Positions 1 through 8,131 of a stretch of 64,000 nucleotides of DNA are shown here, piece after piece; the stretch's first letter is position 1; the number at the start of each line of letters is the position of its first letter. The notes beneath the pieces were generated by a model that searched no databases, had not been told where the DNA came from, and worked only from the letters and a program-made list of their open reading frames with translations. Both the position numbers and the translations under genes were made by a program. Source of the stretch: an uncultured Flavobacteriales bacterium (GTDB lineage Bacteria; Bacteroidota; Bacteroidia; Flavobacteriales_D; Crocinitomicaceae); NCBI GenBank assembly GCA_937876195.1, contig CALEIK010000025.1, forward strand, positions 186,001 through 250,000, in the 5' to 3' direction.

Positions 1-509
1 ATGTTACAACCCGCAGGAAGTGCTGTCCAGACAATATTGTCCAAAATGATTTGTTTATTTGTAGATGTGGCTCCAACATTTTTAATTCTGAGCGTTACGG
101 AACCAGCTTGGTTTACGTCAAAATCGAAATCGTAAACAGTCGTTTCCTCACCAGATGTAGCACCAAATTCTGGAGTAGTTCCTACCTGAAGTCCATCAAC
201 TAATAATTCCAGTTGACGTGGCGACCCACCTGTAAATGCCTTTCGGTACTGAAATGCAAAGTTTCCAACGCCATTTGGAATGGTAATCTCGAGATAACTT
301 TCTAGTGCATTTCTCAACATCAGCCCATTTGCATCAATCGGGAAAGTGCCTTCGTCTCTTGAATGACCAAATGTCCATGTTAAACCATCGTTGCCTACAA
401 AGCTATTGTCAGCATACGTACCTGTCGCTGTTGAATTCGTAAAGTCTTCTGAACCTTGCCCAAAACTCACAAAAGGAACCAGAAGTAATAAAAAAGTAAA
501 AATTCTCAT
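1..509 (-). CDS. Secreted protein, N-terminal part (truncated by window edge)
   Basis: The frame is open from an ATG at 509 to the window edge, so about 169 residues are visible and the C-terminus is missing. Residues 1-18 (MRIFTFLLLLVPFVSFG) form a clear Sec signal peptide ending before Gln-Gly. The mature part is rich in Gly, Thr and Asn and reads like a beta-sandwich; a stretch near residue 155 (IILDNIVWTA) resembles the last strands of jelly-roll domains in large Bacteroidota secreted proteins. Such proteins often end in a T9SS sorting domain, but that end lies outside the window. No enzymatic motif is visible and the function is unknown. Confidence 0.75.
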   Translation of the reverse strand, partial: MRIFTFLLLLVPFVSFGQGSEDFTNSTATGTYADNSFVGNDGLTWTFGHSRDEGTFPIDANGLMLRNALESYLEITIPNGVGNFAFQYRKAFTGGSPRQLELLVDGLQVGTTPEFGATSGEETTVYDFDFDVNQAGSVTLRIKNVGATSTNKQIILDNIVWTALPAGCN

Positions 510-640
510 ATCTATTATTTTTAAATTATATCAACAAAAGTAAGGGATTCAGAACGGAATCAATGTAACCAAATCGTTAAGTTATAAACAAGAAAGGCGT
601 CTATTGGCGCCTTTGTACTACTAAACGGATTTAGCGTTTT

Positions 641-2167
641 TTAATGCATTTGTTCTTCTTCCACATTTTCGTCCGGAGGAAAGATTTTGGGTAAATCGCT
701 TTTACCTTGGATTCGGTCGATCATGTCTTCCAATTGAGAAATCGTGAGACTTTTTGCAATGATTTTCTTGTCCTTGTCCAACACGAAAACCTTTGGTGTT
801 GAATAGATATCATAGGTTTGTTGGTAATTCAACGATTCGATGGTAGTGTATTTTGGAACAAACATACGCGCGTCAGTGAGTGCTGCTTTGTACAATTGAT
901 CTGTGACAGCAACATTGATGAATTCCATGTTGTTTTTGTGAATGAAGTCTTTCCATTTTTTAAAGTCTTCATCGATGGCTTTTCCGACAGCATAAATCTC
1001 CACTTTACGGTCTCTAAATTTTTCTTCGTAGAGCGTTTGCAATTTCGGCGTAATCTTTTTGCAATGCCCGCACTCAGGATCCCAAAAGTATAGGATGGTG
1101 TATTCTGCGTCTACCTTGTGCAAATTGACCCAATTAACATCTGTGGTATCTCTTAGGATAATGTTAGGCGCTACAGCTCCCATCACCAAATTCTTTTGCG
1201 TGTTGACTTTTTCGCACAGCGTTTCCAATTTGTCTTCAGGCATCCAGAAAGCAAGTGATTCACCGTGTTCGTCTTTTGGACAGTAATAGCGATCGCCCAT
1301 CATGACGAATACTTTGTCCATTCCCATGATTTTACTTTGCTCGTAAGTACTGGTAATCCACGAAACGGTATATTGATACATGTCTGATCGCTTATCGAAT
1401 TGATCGCACAATTTAAATGCGTAATGAATCACTGTATCCCAGTGCTGAATCATCATGTTCTTGCTGAAATAATTTTCCAGTTTATTGTGAAAAACAGGTG
1501 TTCTTACCAAACGGTCATCTTTCAAATCAATGTTGTCAAAATAATGATCGCGGTAATAGTGAAATTTAAAATTTGAGTCGATGAGGTTTCCTGCTTCGTC
1601 TCTTGGTGGCTCTGGAACTTCAACATCCATTGACATTTTGACGATACGTGCAACCAATTTCTCCCAGTGATTGTCGATAATATTCTGCTGGTATTTTTTA
1701 ACATTGGCAGTCGCCTCGTCAATCTCAAGGGTCAAGTTCTCATACGTTTTACTGTCCTTGTCGTGCTGTTTTCGTTGTTCAACAATGCGATTGGCTTTTG
1801 TTCTTTCTTGACTGATGTATTTCACGTAATCCAAGAATATTTTATTCTCTTCCGATTTTTTCACAACGGCTTTCCCCACTAAATCTTCTACAGCAGTTTC
1901 GATGTAGATATCCTCGTTGTTATATATGAACTCCAGCATTTTTTGTCCAGGCAAGAACAATGCTAAAATACCAGGTTGTTGTTTTGCTCCATTGAACTCA
2001 ACAATACCTTTTTTAATTTCCGCTGTGTCGGCGTAGTACAATTTCTGTCCAAAATAGCGCACCAGATTAACAGTGGTATCCTTTTGACCATCTACTTTGA
2101 ATTTAATTTTTTGGGAAAATGCTGAGGTACACAACAGCGTGAAAAAAAGTACAGATAAAATCTTCAT
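641..2167 (-). CDS. Periplasmic thioredoxin-fold (TlpA/AhpC-like) protein
   Basis: This 508-residue protein has a signal peptide (MKILSVLFFTLLCTSAFSQ). The C-terminal third is a thioredoxin-like domain with the redox motif Cys-Gly-His-Cys at C366 and C369, in the context FWDPECGHCKK, followed by a cis-Pro-like segment (YSTPKVFVLD). The N-terminal 340 residues are helical and charged, as in the DUF5106-type domains that precede TlpA modules in Bacteroidota. An in-frame ATG 24 codons upstream would put non-signal sequence before the signal peptide, so the ATG at 2167 was chosen. The likely role is thiol-disulfide exchange on exported proteins; the substrate is unknown. It stands alone, 83 bp downstream of the ABC permease. 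Confidence 0.8.
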   Translation of the reverse strand: MKILSVLFFTLLCTSAFSQKIKFKVDGQKDTTVNLVRYFGQKLYYADTAEIKKGIVEFNGAKQQPGILALFLPGQKMLEFIYNNEDIYIETAVEDLVGKAVVKKSEENKIFLDYVKYISQERTKANRIVEQRKQHDKDSKTYENLTLEIDEATANVKKYQQNIIDNHWEKLVARIVKMSMDVEVPEPPRDEAGNLIDSNFKFHYYRDHYFDNIDLKDDRLVRTPVFHNKLENYFSKNMMIQHWDTVIHYAFKLCDQFDKRSDMYQYTVSWITSTYEQSKIMGMDKVFVMMGDRYYCPKDEHGESLAFWMPEDKLETLCEKVNTQKNLVMGAVAPNIILRDTTDVNWVNLHKVDAEYTILYFWDPECGHCKKITPKLQTLYEEKFRDRKVEIYAVGKAIDEDFKKWKDFIHKNNMEFINVAVTDQLYKAALTDARMFVPKYTTIESLNYQQTYDIYSTPKVFVLDKDKKIIAKSLTISQLEDMIDRIQGKSDLPKIFPPDENVEEEQMH

Positions 2168-2250
2168 AATAATTCGGTTAATTCCGTTAAATGTATTTGT
2201 ATTCAAGTTCATAATTAAATTTCTACGCATGATTAACATTTCTTTAACGT

Positions 2251-3432
2251 CTAGTACTCTCTAAAGATGCCTTTCTTGGCAGTTTGGTAACTTGCAAAAG
2301 TAAAAATTATGTACGAAAAAATAAGCGCTCCCATGCTTCCGAAGGTAATTCCCGTATCGATGTAAAGTCCACCTGATGCAAACATTTCGTCTAGGAAGTA
2401 CTTGAAAATAAAGAATACGACAACGCCCATTCCCGCAATGATTCCAAAGATTTTCACAAAGTTGACAAAGAATTTACGGATGATTTCTTTGGGTGGATAG
2501 CCGATGCGCAGTAATGTTCTTACTTCATATGCGTTGCGCGTCATGAGCAATTGCATGTATTGAATTAAAACCAATCCCGACATGAATACAGCAATGACAG
2601 AAATGCCCAATACAACCAGAAACAGCGTGCCGACCATGCTTTTCAAACGACCAACGACCATCTGTGCGTTTTTTGATTCCAGTCCACGTTCAATGAGTAA
2701 CTCTTCCACACGCCCGAATTCACTCTCTTTCCCTGAGATCATGACTTGCGTGATTTTTTGCTCAGTTCCATCCGAGAAGTTAGCATTCCCATATGCCATA
2801 AATGATTCAGGGACGAGAATCGAAGAAACTTCATTGGTAAAACCTATGATGCGTGCATCTACCCATTCTTTTTTGGAATTGTCTTCATTGGACAAGGTGA
2901 ATTTAAATTTGATATCCATGGCAAGATCATCAGAGACTTGAGGGATGCCACTCGCGCTCATAAATGTGTTGAGCATGACTAAAAATTCGCGTGGCATAAT
3001 GATAGGAACAATTGTATCATTTTCGCTCCACTTCCAACTTGGATCTTTGACATCGAGAAATTTTGGATCGACCGTTTGAATAAATACGTCTGATCTAAAT
3101 CGCGGTACCAACGGGTCGGCAGTTTCAAAAGAAACATCAAAATTATTAGATACAACGGGTTTAACGTCAAGGATGAAAGATTCACTTTTGATTTTTTCCA
3201 GTTCCTTTTCACTGAAATCGGTACGTGTTAATTTCAAGGTACTTGAGTTCGATACTTTTTTCTGAACCATAATCGTATTTGGTCCCAAAATATCGGCTCC
3301 TTCACCAAACTCGTTGACTTTGATGAGGTAATGGATGGAAGTGATGAGAAATGTAATTCCCATAAACGCACCAATCATAGCAATGATCAGTTGTTTTCTA
3401 TCTTGATTTTTGAAGAGCAGTTTGTTCAACAT
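2251..3432 (-). CDS. ABC transporter permease, FtsX/MacB type
   Basis: This 393-residue membrane protein has one N-terminal transmembrane helix (about 17-38), a periplasmic domain of roughly 230 residues, and three C-terminal helices (about 270-295, 325-350, 365-385). That is the layout of FtsX/MacB/LolC permeases. It starts 4 bp after the ATP-binding protein stops, so the two are translationally linked and probably form one transporter. MacB/LolCDE relatives move lipoproteins, peptides or act as mechanotransducers; nothing here fixes the substrate. Confidence 0.8.
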   Translation of the reverse strand: MLNKLLFKNQDRKQLIIAMIGAFMGITFLITSIHYLIKVNEFGEGADILGPNTIMVQKKVSNSSTLKLTRTDFSEKELEKIKSESFILDVKPVVSNNFDVSFETADPLVPRFRSDVFIQTVDPKFLDVKDPSWKWSENDTIVPIIMPREFLVMLNTFMSASGIPQVSDDLAMDIKFKFTLSNEDNSKKEWVDARIIGFTNEVSSILVPESFMAYGNANFSDGTEQKITQVMISGKESEFGRVEELLIERGLESKNAQMVVGRLKSMVGTLFLVVLGISVIAVFMSGLVLIQYMQLLMTRNAYEVRTLLRIGYPPKEIIRKFFVNFVKIFGIIAGMGVVVFFIFKYFLDEMFASGGLYIDTGITFGSMGALIFSYIIFTFASYQTAKKGIFREY

Positions 3433-3436
3433 GGCG

Positions 3437-4078
3437 TTATAGTTTTAGTTCTTGGTCAAAAGTATAGCCGTGGTTTTCTCCCAAGGTTGTGAGCACAAAA
3501 CCTGCGCCTTGATCTACCGTACGCTGGTGAATTAACTTCAGGCAACGTTCGGTATTTTCTTTGTCCAGGTGTGAAAATGGCTCATCCATAATTAACCATT
3601 CATACGGTTGCGCCAATGCGCGAATGATTGCAACACGTTGCTGCTGTCCCATGGAAAGGATACCGCAATGTTGTTTCCATTTATTATCGATTTCCAATGC
3701 CTCAAGTTGTTGGATCAGTTCCATTTCTGAAAAAGTGTCTGTCAACCGATTTTTAATCAATAGATTTTCTTGAACCGTGAGCTTTGGAAACAATTGTAAA
3801 TCTTGGAAGACGACTGAAACTTTACGTTGTCTAATTTCTGCCCACTCTTCGGGTGAAAATGTAGAAATGTCACGATCATCGTATAAAATGCTTCCATCGT
3901 AATCGTTGCGCAAACCGATTGTCACAGTGGTGAACGTAGATTTACCTTTTCCGCTAGATGCATTGAGCATGATTTTTTTACCACTGTTCAATTCAATATG
4001 ATTTCCCCAAATACTTTGTGGACCATGTTGAATGGACGCGAGTGGGATCGGAAGAACATTGTTGAGTGTTATTTGCAT
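3437..4078 (-). CDS. ABC transporter ATP-binding protein with atypical nucleotide-binding motifs
   Basis: This 213-residue protein is the ATPase partner of the adjacent permease. The Walker A region reads ASSGKGKST, where most family members have G-P-S-G-x-G-K-S-T, so the first glycine is alanine. The Q-loop (VVFQDLQLFP), signature (LSMGQQQR) and Walker B with catalytic Glu (WLIMDEPFSHLD) are present. The segment expected to hold the switch histidine reads FVLTTLGENHG, with Thr-Leu where Thr-His is usual. The N-terminus also lacks the usual strand with an A-loop aromatic. It may hydrolyse ATP slowly or depend on the second site of the dimer. It resembles LolD/MacB-type ATPases. Confidence 0.82.
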   Translation of the reverse strand: MQITLNNVLPIPLASIQHGPQSIWGNHIELNSGKKIMLNASSGKGKSTFTTVTIGLRNDYDGSILYDDRDISTFSPEEWAEIRQRKVSVVFQDLQLFPKLTVQENLLIKNRLTDTFSEMELIQQLEALEIDNKWKQHCGILSMGQQQRVAIIRALAQPYEWLIMDEPFSHLDKENTERCLKLIHQRTVDQGAGFVLTTLGENHGYTFDQELKL

Positions 4079-4135
4079 GGGTGAATGTTTGATGGGGTAT
4101 TTTCAATAATCATTCCAAAATGATAAAACGCTAAG

Positions 4136-5077
4136 CTAGTGAATATTGTCAGTAAAGTGTTGTAGAATTTCTTCTGCCATTTCTTTAGAACTTGTGTAAT
4201 TGATCCAAATGGATTCAGGATGTCGCTTAAACCAAGTAATTTGCCGTTTTGCGTAATGACGCGTGTTTTGTTTGATGTAATGTACCGCAGTTTCTAGGTC
4301 GCAATTTCCATCCAAATAGTTGAACAATTCTTTGTAACCGACCGTGTTCAGCGATGACAAATCACGAAATTCAATCACTGCTTTCACTTCTTCAACGAGT
4401 CCCATTGCAATCATTTGATCTACACGAGCGTTAATTCGTTGGTACAATTGTTCACGCGGGTGCTCAATCACAAAGCGATGTACGTTGAAGGGACGTTTTA
4501 CTGGATTGGCCTTGCGAAATTCAGAAAATGGTTTTCCTGTTAAGCGGATGACTTCAATGGCACGGATAATCCTCATTGGATTGTGTTGATCGACCTCATT
4601 GAAATAAGCAGAATCCTTTAGTTCTAGCTCGTTCAACAGCGGTTTCAGCCCGTTTTCTTCGAATTCTTGATTAATTTGATTGCGCAACTCAACAGAGCTT
4701 GGAATTGGGTCGAGTCCGATACACAGCGCATCAATGAACATTCCAGAACCACCCGTCACTATTACCGTATCTTTTGAAGTGAACTCTTGTTCCAAAATGG
4801 ACAAGGCTTCTTTTTCAAATTGCGCAGCCGTGACTTCCTCTTTGATGGAATGTGAATCGATGAAGAAATGCGGGATACCTTCTTGTTCTTCGGGCGTCGG
4901 TTTTGCCGTCCCTATAGAAAGTTCTTTGTAAAACTGACGAGAATCTGCGGAGATAATTGAAGTGTTTAAGCGTTTGGCAAGTGCAACGCTTAATCCTGTT
5001 TTACCACTCGCGGTAGGTCCTTCTATGACAATGAGGTGTTTGATCTTTTTCTTACAAAAATAAGAACTATCAGTCAT
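4136..5077 (-). CDS. miaA: tRNA dimethylallyltransferase
   Basis: MiaA transfers a dimethylallyl group to N6 of A37 in tRNAs reading UNN codons. The P-loop GPTASGKT is near the N-terminus, followed by the conserved SADSRQFYKELSIGTAKPT and VTGGSGMFIDAL segments and the C-terminal VGYKEL and KRQITWFKR motifs. Length (about 313 aa) is normal. The ATG at 5077 gives an 8-bp overlap with the end of the upstream lytic transglycosylase gene; an ATG at 5095 is possible and gives a 26-bp overlap. Either way the two genes are likely co-transcribed. Confidence 0.95.
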   Translation of the reverse strand: MTDSSYFCKKKIKHLIVIEGPTASGKTGLSVALAKRLNTSIISADSRQFYKELSIGTAKPTPEEQEGIPHFFIDSHSIKEEVTAAQFEKEALSILEQEFTSKDTVIVTGGSGMFIDALCIGLDPIPSSVELRNQINQEFEENGLKPLLNELELKDSAYFNEVDQHNPMRIIRAIEVIRLTGKPFSEFRKANPVKRPFNVHRFVIEHPREQLYQRINARVDQMIAMGLVEEVKAVIEFRDLSSLNTVGYKELFNYLDGNCDLETAVHYIKQNTRHYAKRQITWFKRHPESIWINYTSSKEMAEEILQHFTDNIH

Positions 5078-6506
5078 AAACGGCAGCCCATTCAAAGTAT
5101 CTTTTTGTTACTTCTTTGATGTAACGATAGGTTACCTTACTTCTCATCATTCCATGGCGTACGGCTTCGTCTTGATAATACTCTTGCTTGGAAAGATTAA
5201 GAAGCATTTTCTCCACATTGTCCTCCCAAACGTATGGGTTCAATCCGTGCTTCTTCGCTAATCGCTGTGCATCTTTTATATGTCCACGACCAGCATTGTA
5301 GGAAGCCATTGCAAATTTCTTGCGTTCAAATTCATCGGGGACATCTTCCCAGAATTTTTCATCCGCTTTTAATTTTTTTGCACCTCCCATGATCTGAACT
5401 TCTGGAGGAGAATCAGGGTAGACGCCGTAGGTCGGACCTGTATTCGGCATAAACTGCATCATGCCATACGCACCACCAAATGAAAGTGCATTCGGATTAA
5501 ATTTTGACTCTTGGTAAGAGACAGCTGCCAATAGACGCCAGTCCCAACCTGTTTTTTCACCTGCTTTTTTGAACAACGCATCGAACTGAGAAATTGATTT
5601 ACCATTTAGACTGGTGTAGTCCTTTCGTGCTTTTTGCGAATATTTCGGCAATTCAAAATACTTGCGTTTAATGTATTTATAGGTTGATTTCCCCATGAAG
5701 TCCGTCAACCATTCGTCCATTTTAGCTTTGAGCAAATGGCTTGATTTTCGCAGTCCAAATGCTAGTTTCTGCTCCACAGAAAGTTCCAATTCGGTGTACA
5801 AATTGTCAAAAAACTGTTCGTTTACTTTGGCGATATTGTCTTCGGTGATGGTATAGTCAATCATTCCTTCTGATACCATTTCAATAAGTTCTTCTCCACC
5901 TATGTTTCCTTGCAATCCTTCAAAATGAATCGTATCACCGATTTCCTCTTGCAAGTGTGTCAGTCGTTCGTAGTAACTTGAGTTTTGCCACACTTGAATT
6001 GATTTTTTTGCAAGCTGCGTTGGATTGTTCAGCATTTGTGCTTTCCATTCCTCTTCTTTCATGGATTCCCAACCATCTGGTTTACGTTGGACGAGTACTT
6101 GGTGTGATTGTAAAAATGGCGTCGAAAAACTGATGACTTTATTTCGTTCTCTTGTAACGGTATAGTTGCAGGCAATCACATCACCTTCACCACGGTTCAG
6201 CATTGTGATTAGGCTGTCAAGGTTTCTCACCACTTTAATTTCCAATTCGACGCCTATTTCTTCAGCGAAGAGCTTCAATAGTTCATATTCAAATCCCATC
6301 TTTTTGCCTTTATAGATGAAATAAGAAGTGGAACTGTTTTCTGCAAGGATGGTCAGTTTGCCCTTTTGAAGTATTTCTGGCAAGTCAATGTCAACACTTG
6401 GACGCGTAAACTTCTCGTCGTTTGTTTCATTTTCCATGACACACGCACTTGCTAGTACAAGTAGGATCAATGAAATAGATGCTATTTTGATATATTTTTT
6501 CACCAA
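5070..6506 (-). CDS. mltF: MltF-like membrane-bound lytic murein transglycosylase
   Basis: This 478-residue lipoprotein has a lipobox LASAC at residues 18-22. Residues about 45-285 form a periplasmic solute-binding domain of the SBP_bac_3 type (for example GFEYELLKLFAEEIG). Residues about 300-440 form the SLT lysozyme-like domain, with the catalytic Glu in SYQESKFNPNA and downstream GAYGMMQFMPNT and ASYNAGRGHI motifs. This binding-protein plus SLT fusion is characteristic of MltF, which cleaves peptidoglycan to 1,6-anhydromuropeptides. It overlaps miaA at its 3' end. Confidence 0.92.
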   Translation of the reverse strand: MVKKYIKIASISLILLVLASACVMENETNDEKFTRPSVDIDLPEILQKGKLTILAENSSTSYFIYKGKKMGFEYELLKLFAEEIGVELEIKVVRNLDSLITMLNRGEGDVIACNYTVTRERNKVISFSTPFLQSHQVLVQRKPDGWESMKEEEWKAQMLNNPTQLAKKSIQVWQNSSYYERLTHLQEEIGDTIHFEGLQGNIGGEELIEMVSEGMIDYTITEDNIAKVNEQFFDNLYTELELSVEQKLAFGLRKSSHLLKAKMDEWLTDFMGKSTYKYIKRKYFELPKYSQKARKDYTSLNGKSISQFDALFKKAGEKTGWDWRLLAAVSYQESKFNPNALSFGGAYGMMQFMPNTGPTYGVYPDSPPEVQIMGGAKKLKADEKFWEDVPDEFERKKFAMASYNAGRGHIKDAQRLAKKHGLNPYVWEDNVEKMLLNLSKQEYYQDEAVRHGMMRSKVTYRYIKEVTKRYFEWAAVYD

Positions 6507-6598
6507 AAAGTAGAATTAGTGTTGAATGCTATATTGTAAATTAAGTATAATTCTTGTATTTCTCTTAGAAAAATGCGGATTACTTTTCCACATTCCGG

Positions 6599-7195
6599 TC
6601 AGATGAGCGTTTCATTGGAAGCGAAGATCTGATCGAAATAGGGCACTGCATCTTTCATGAAATCACGAAAAGCTTGGTCAATTTCTACGTGAAAAATACT
6701 AAAAATTTCGGGTGCGTTCCACAATTGGTTTGAAAATGAAATTCGATTGGAAAGTCCTCGGCAGGCGAAAGTCAATCCACTCATGAATTGGTAATTGTAC
6801 AGCCAATCATCCTTGGCCATTTTGGCAATTAAAAATTGGAAATTGGCATTTGGATAGAGCGATTTATCGTACTTGCATTTGTGAAAGGAATCGATATATT
6901 GTCTGAGCGGAACGGTATGGAATTGATGCCAATTCTTCGCCAACAAGTGATCAAAATAAAGATCTATGGCAATTCCTGCTACTTTGGGCAAATCATCGCT
7001 GAGCAGGTGTTTGAGTTCAAGAACTTTTGGGTGGTTGTCAATATAAAAATCAATTCTTCGGTGAAGATAGGATCCCTTTTGTACAATTTCGGGTAGTGCA
7101 CCCAATTGACTTCCTTTGACGAAATCGCCATAAATGTTGGCGTACATCAATTCAATGTCGTTGTTGGAAAAGAAAAGATGCCCGAGATAATTCAT
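6599..7195 (-). CDS. ACP phosphodiesterase family protein (AcpH-like)
   Basis: The 198-residue protein begins MNYLGHLFFS and continues with IYGDFVKGS and a His-rich helical segment (GSYLHRRIDFYIDNHP), the hallmark pattern of the AcpH/DUF479 family. Family members of the HD-like fold remove phosphopantetheine from acyl carrier protein in E. coli. The metal-binding His and Asp residues (H6, D24, H45, D49 region) are visible. It lies downstream of a strong terminator hairpin and 92 bp upstream of mltF. Substrate in this organism is inferred from family only. Confidence 0.82.
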   Translation of the reverse strand: MNYLGHLFFSNNDIELMYANIYGDFVKGSQLGALPEIVQKGSYLHRRIDFYIDNHPKVLELKHLLSDDLPKVAGIAIDLYFDHLLAKNWHQFHTVPLRQYIDSFHKCKYDKSLYPNANFQFLIAKMAKDDWLYNYQFMSGLTFACRGLSNRISFSNQLWNAPEIFSIFHVEIDQAFRDFMKDAVPYFDQIFASNETLI

Positions 7196-7224
7196 GTATT
7201 AAAAGTAGTACGATAAGGTTTTTA

Positions 7225-7262
7225 AAAAAAATCCCGTTGGCAATTAGCGAACGGGATTTTTT
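7225..7262 (-). terminator. Rho-independent terminator of the DUF2795 gene
   Basis: Inverted repeat ATCCCGTT (7231-7238) and AACGGGAT (7250-7257), extended by flanking A and T runs, with an 11-nt loop. Read on the minus strand it follows the DUF2795 stop directly and ends in a T run. The A/T flanks make it potentially bidirectional. Confidence 0.85.
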
Positions 7263-7483
7263 CAATACTCATCTTCATTGAAGAGAAAATCTTCTCTTGA
7301 TGGATAATCAGGCCAAATTTCTTCGATATTTTCGTAGGTTTCTCCTTCGTCCTCTAATGCTTGAAGATTTTCAACTACTTCAAGTGGCGCACCAGCTCTA
7401 ATCGCATAATCAACCAACTCATCTTTCGCAGCTGGCCACGGTGCATCCTCCAAATAAGATGCTAATTCTAAAGTCCAGTACAT
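7262..7483 (-). CDS. DUF2795 small acidic protein
   Basis: A 73-residue, strongly acidic protein starting MYWTLELASYLEDAPWPA. I recognise it as the conserved Bacteroidota DUF2795 family by the segments KDELVDYAIRAGAP and IWPDYP. No catalytic motif or membrane segment is visible, and its function is unknown. It has its own promoter (7515-7545) and terminator (7225-7262), so it is monocistronic and probably well expressed. Confidence 0.85.
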   Translation of the reverse strand: MYWTLELASYLEDAPWPAAKDELVDYAIRAGAPLEVVENLQALEDEGETYENIEEIWPDYPSREDFLFNEDEY

Positions 7484-7514
7484 AGTGCCTCCTTTTTTAT
7501 TGCTGTTATTTCCG

Positions 7515-7545
7515 CAAAAGTAATTTTAATTTGAAATATTCCAAA
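7515..7545 (-). promoter_or_regulatory. Bacteroidota-type promoter for the DUF2795 gene
   Basis: On the minus strand, TTTG (7545-7542) is followed by exactly 19 nt and then TACTTTTG (7522-7515), matching the Bacteroidota sigma-ABfr consensus TTTG-N19-TAnnTTTG. The start codon at 7483 lies about 25 nt after the predicted transcription start. This is the cleanest consensus promoter seen in the window. Confidence 0.8.
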
Positions 7546-7582
7546 TTTTTAGGACGAAACTTTTAGCGAATTGTTGATAATT

Positions 7583-8131
7583 CTACATTCTAGGCTTCCA
7601 CGGTTGCTCTTTTGCCCCTAAATCATGTGTTAATTTTCTACTGAGCACAAAAAGGTAATCACTTAATCGATTGACATAGGCAAGAATGACGGCTGATACT
7701 TCATCTATTTCGCTCAATTCGGTAATCACTCGTTCACCTCTCCGGCAAACGCACCGCGCAATGTGGGTATAGGATACTGTTGTATGTCCACCAGGCAGTA
7801 CAAAGCTCTTCATTGGCTCCAATTCTTCTTCCATGGCATCTATCCATTGCTCGAGATTGAGGATGTCTTCTTCCATTAGTTCAGGGAGCTTCATTTTTTG
7901 CTTTTTGGGATCCTGTGCTAAGAGGGATCCAAGCGTAAACAGTCGGTCTTGAATCTCCAAAAGTTGTTCGACATAAACGGAAGAAATTGCTTGATCGCGA
8001 ATCAGCCCGATGAATGAATTTAACTCATCGATGGTACCGTACGCTTCGATGCGAAGTGAGTTTTTAGGGACTCTTGTTCCTCCAATTAATTGCGTTGTTC
8101 CTTTATCGCCTTTTTTTGTGTAAACTTTCAT
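7583..8131 (-). CDS. Cob(I)alamin adenosyltransferase, PduO type
   Basis: This 182-residue enzyme transfers the adenosyl group of ATP to Co(I) corrinoid, making adenosylcobalamin. The N-terminal KVYTKKGDKGTTQLIGG binds ATP, and YGTIDELNSFIG plus RCVCRRGERVI (the Arg-rich helix) are PduO hallmarks. It overlaps the upstream cyclase gene by 4 bp (ATGA), so they are translationally coupled. The product is needed by the fused acyl-CoA mutase at 34366-37746. No corrin biosynthesis genes are in the window, so it may serve salvage. Confidence 0.93.
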   Translation of the reverse strand: MKVYTKKGDKGTTQLIGGTRVPKNSLRIEAYGTIDELNSFIGLIRDQAISSVYVEQLLEIQDRLFTLGSLLAQDPKKQKMKLPELMEEDILNLEQWIDAMEEELEPMKSFVLPGGHTTVSYTHIARCVCRRGERVITELSEIDEVSAVILAYVNRLSDYLFVLSRKLTHDLGAKEQPWKPRM

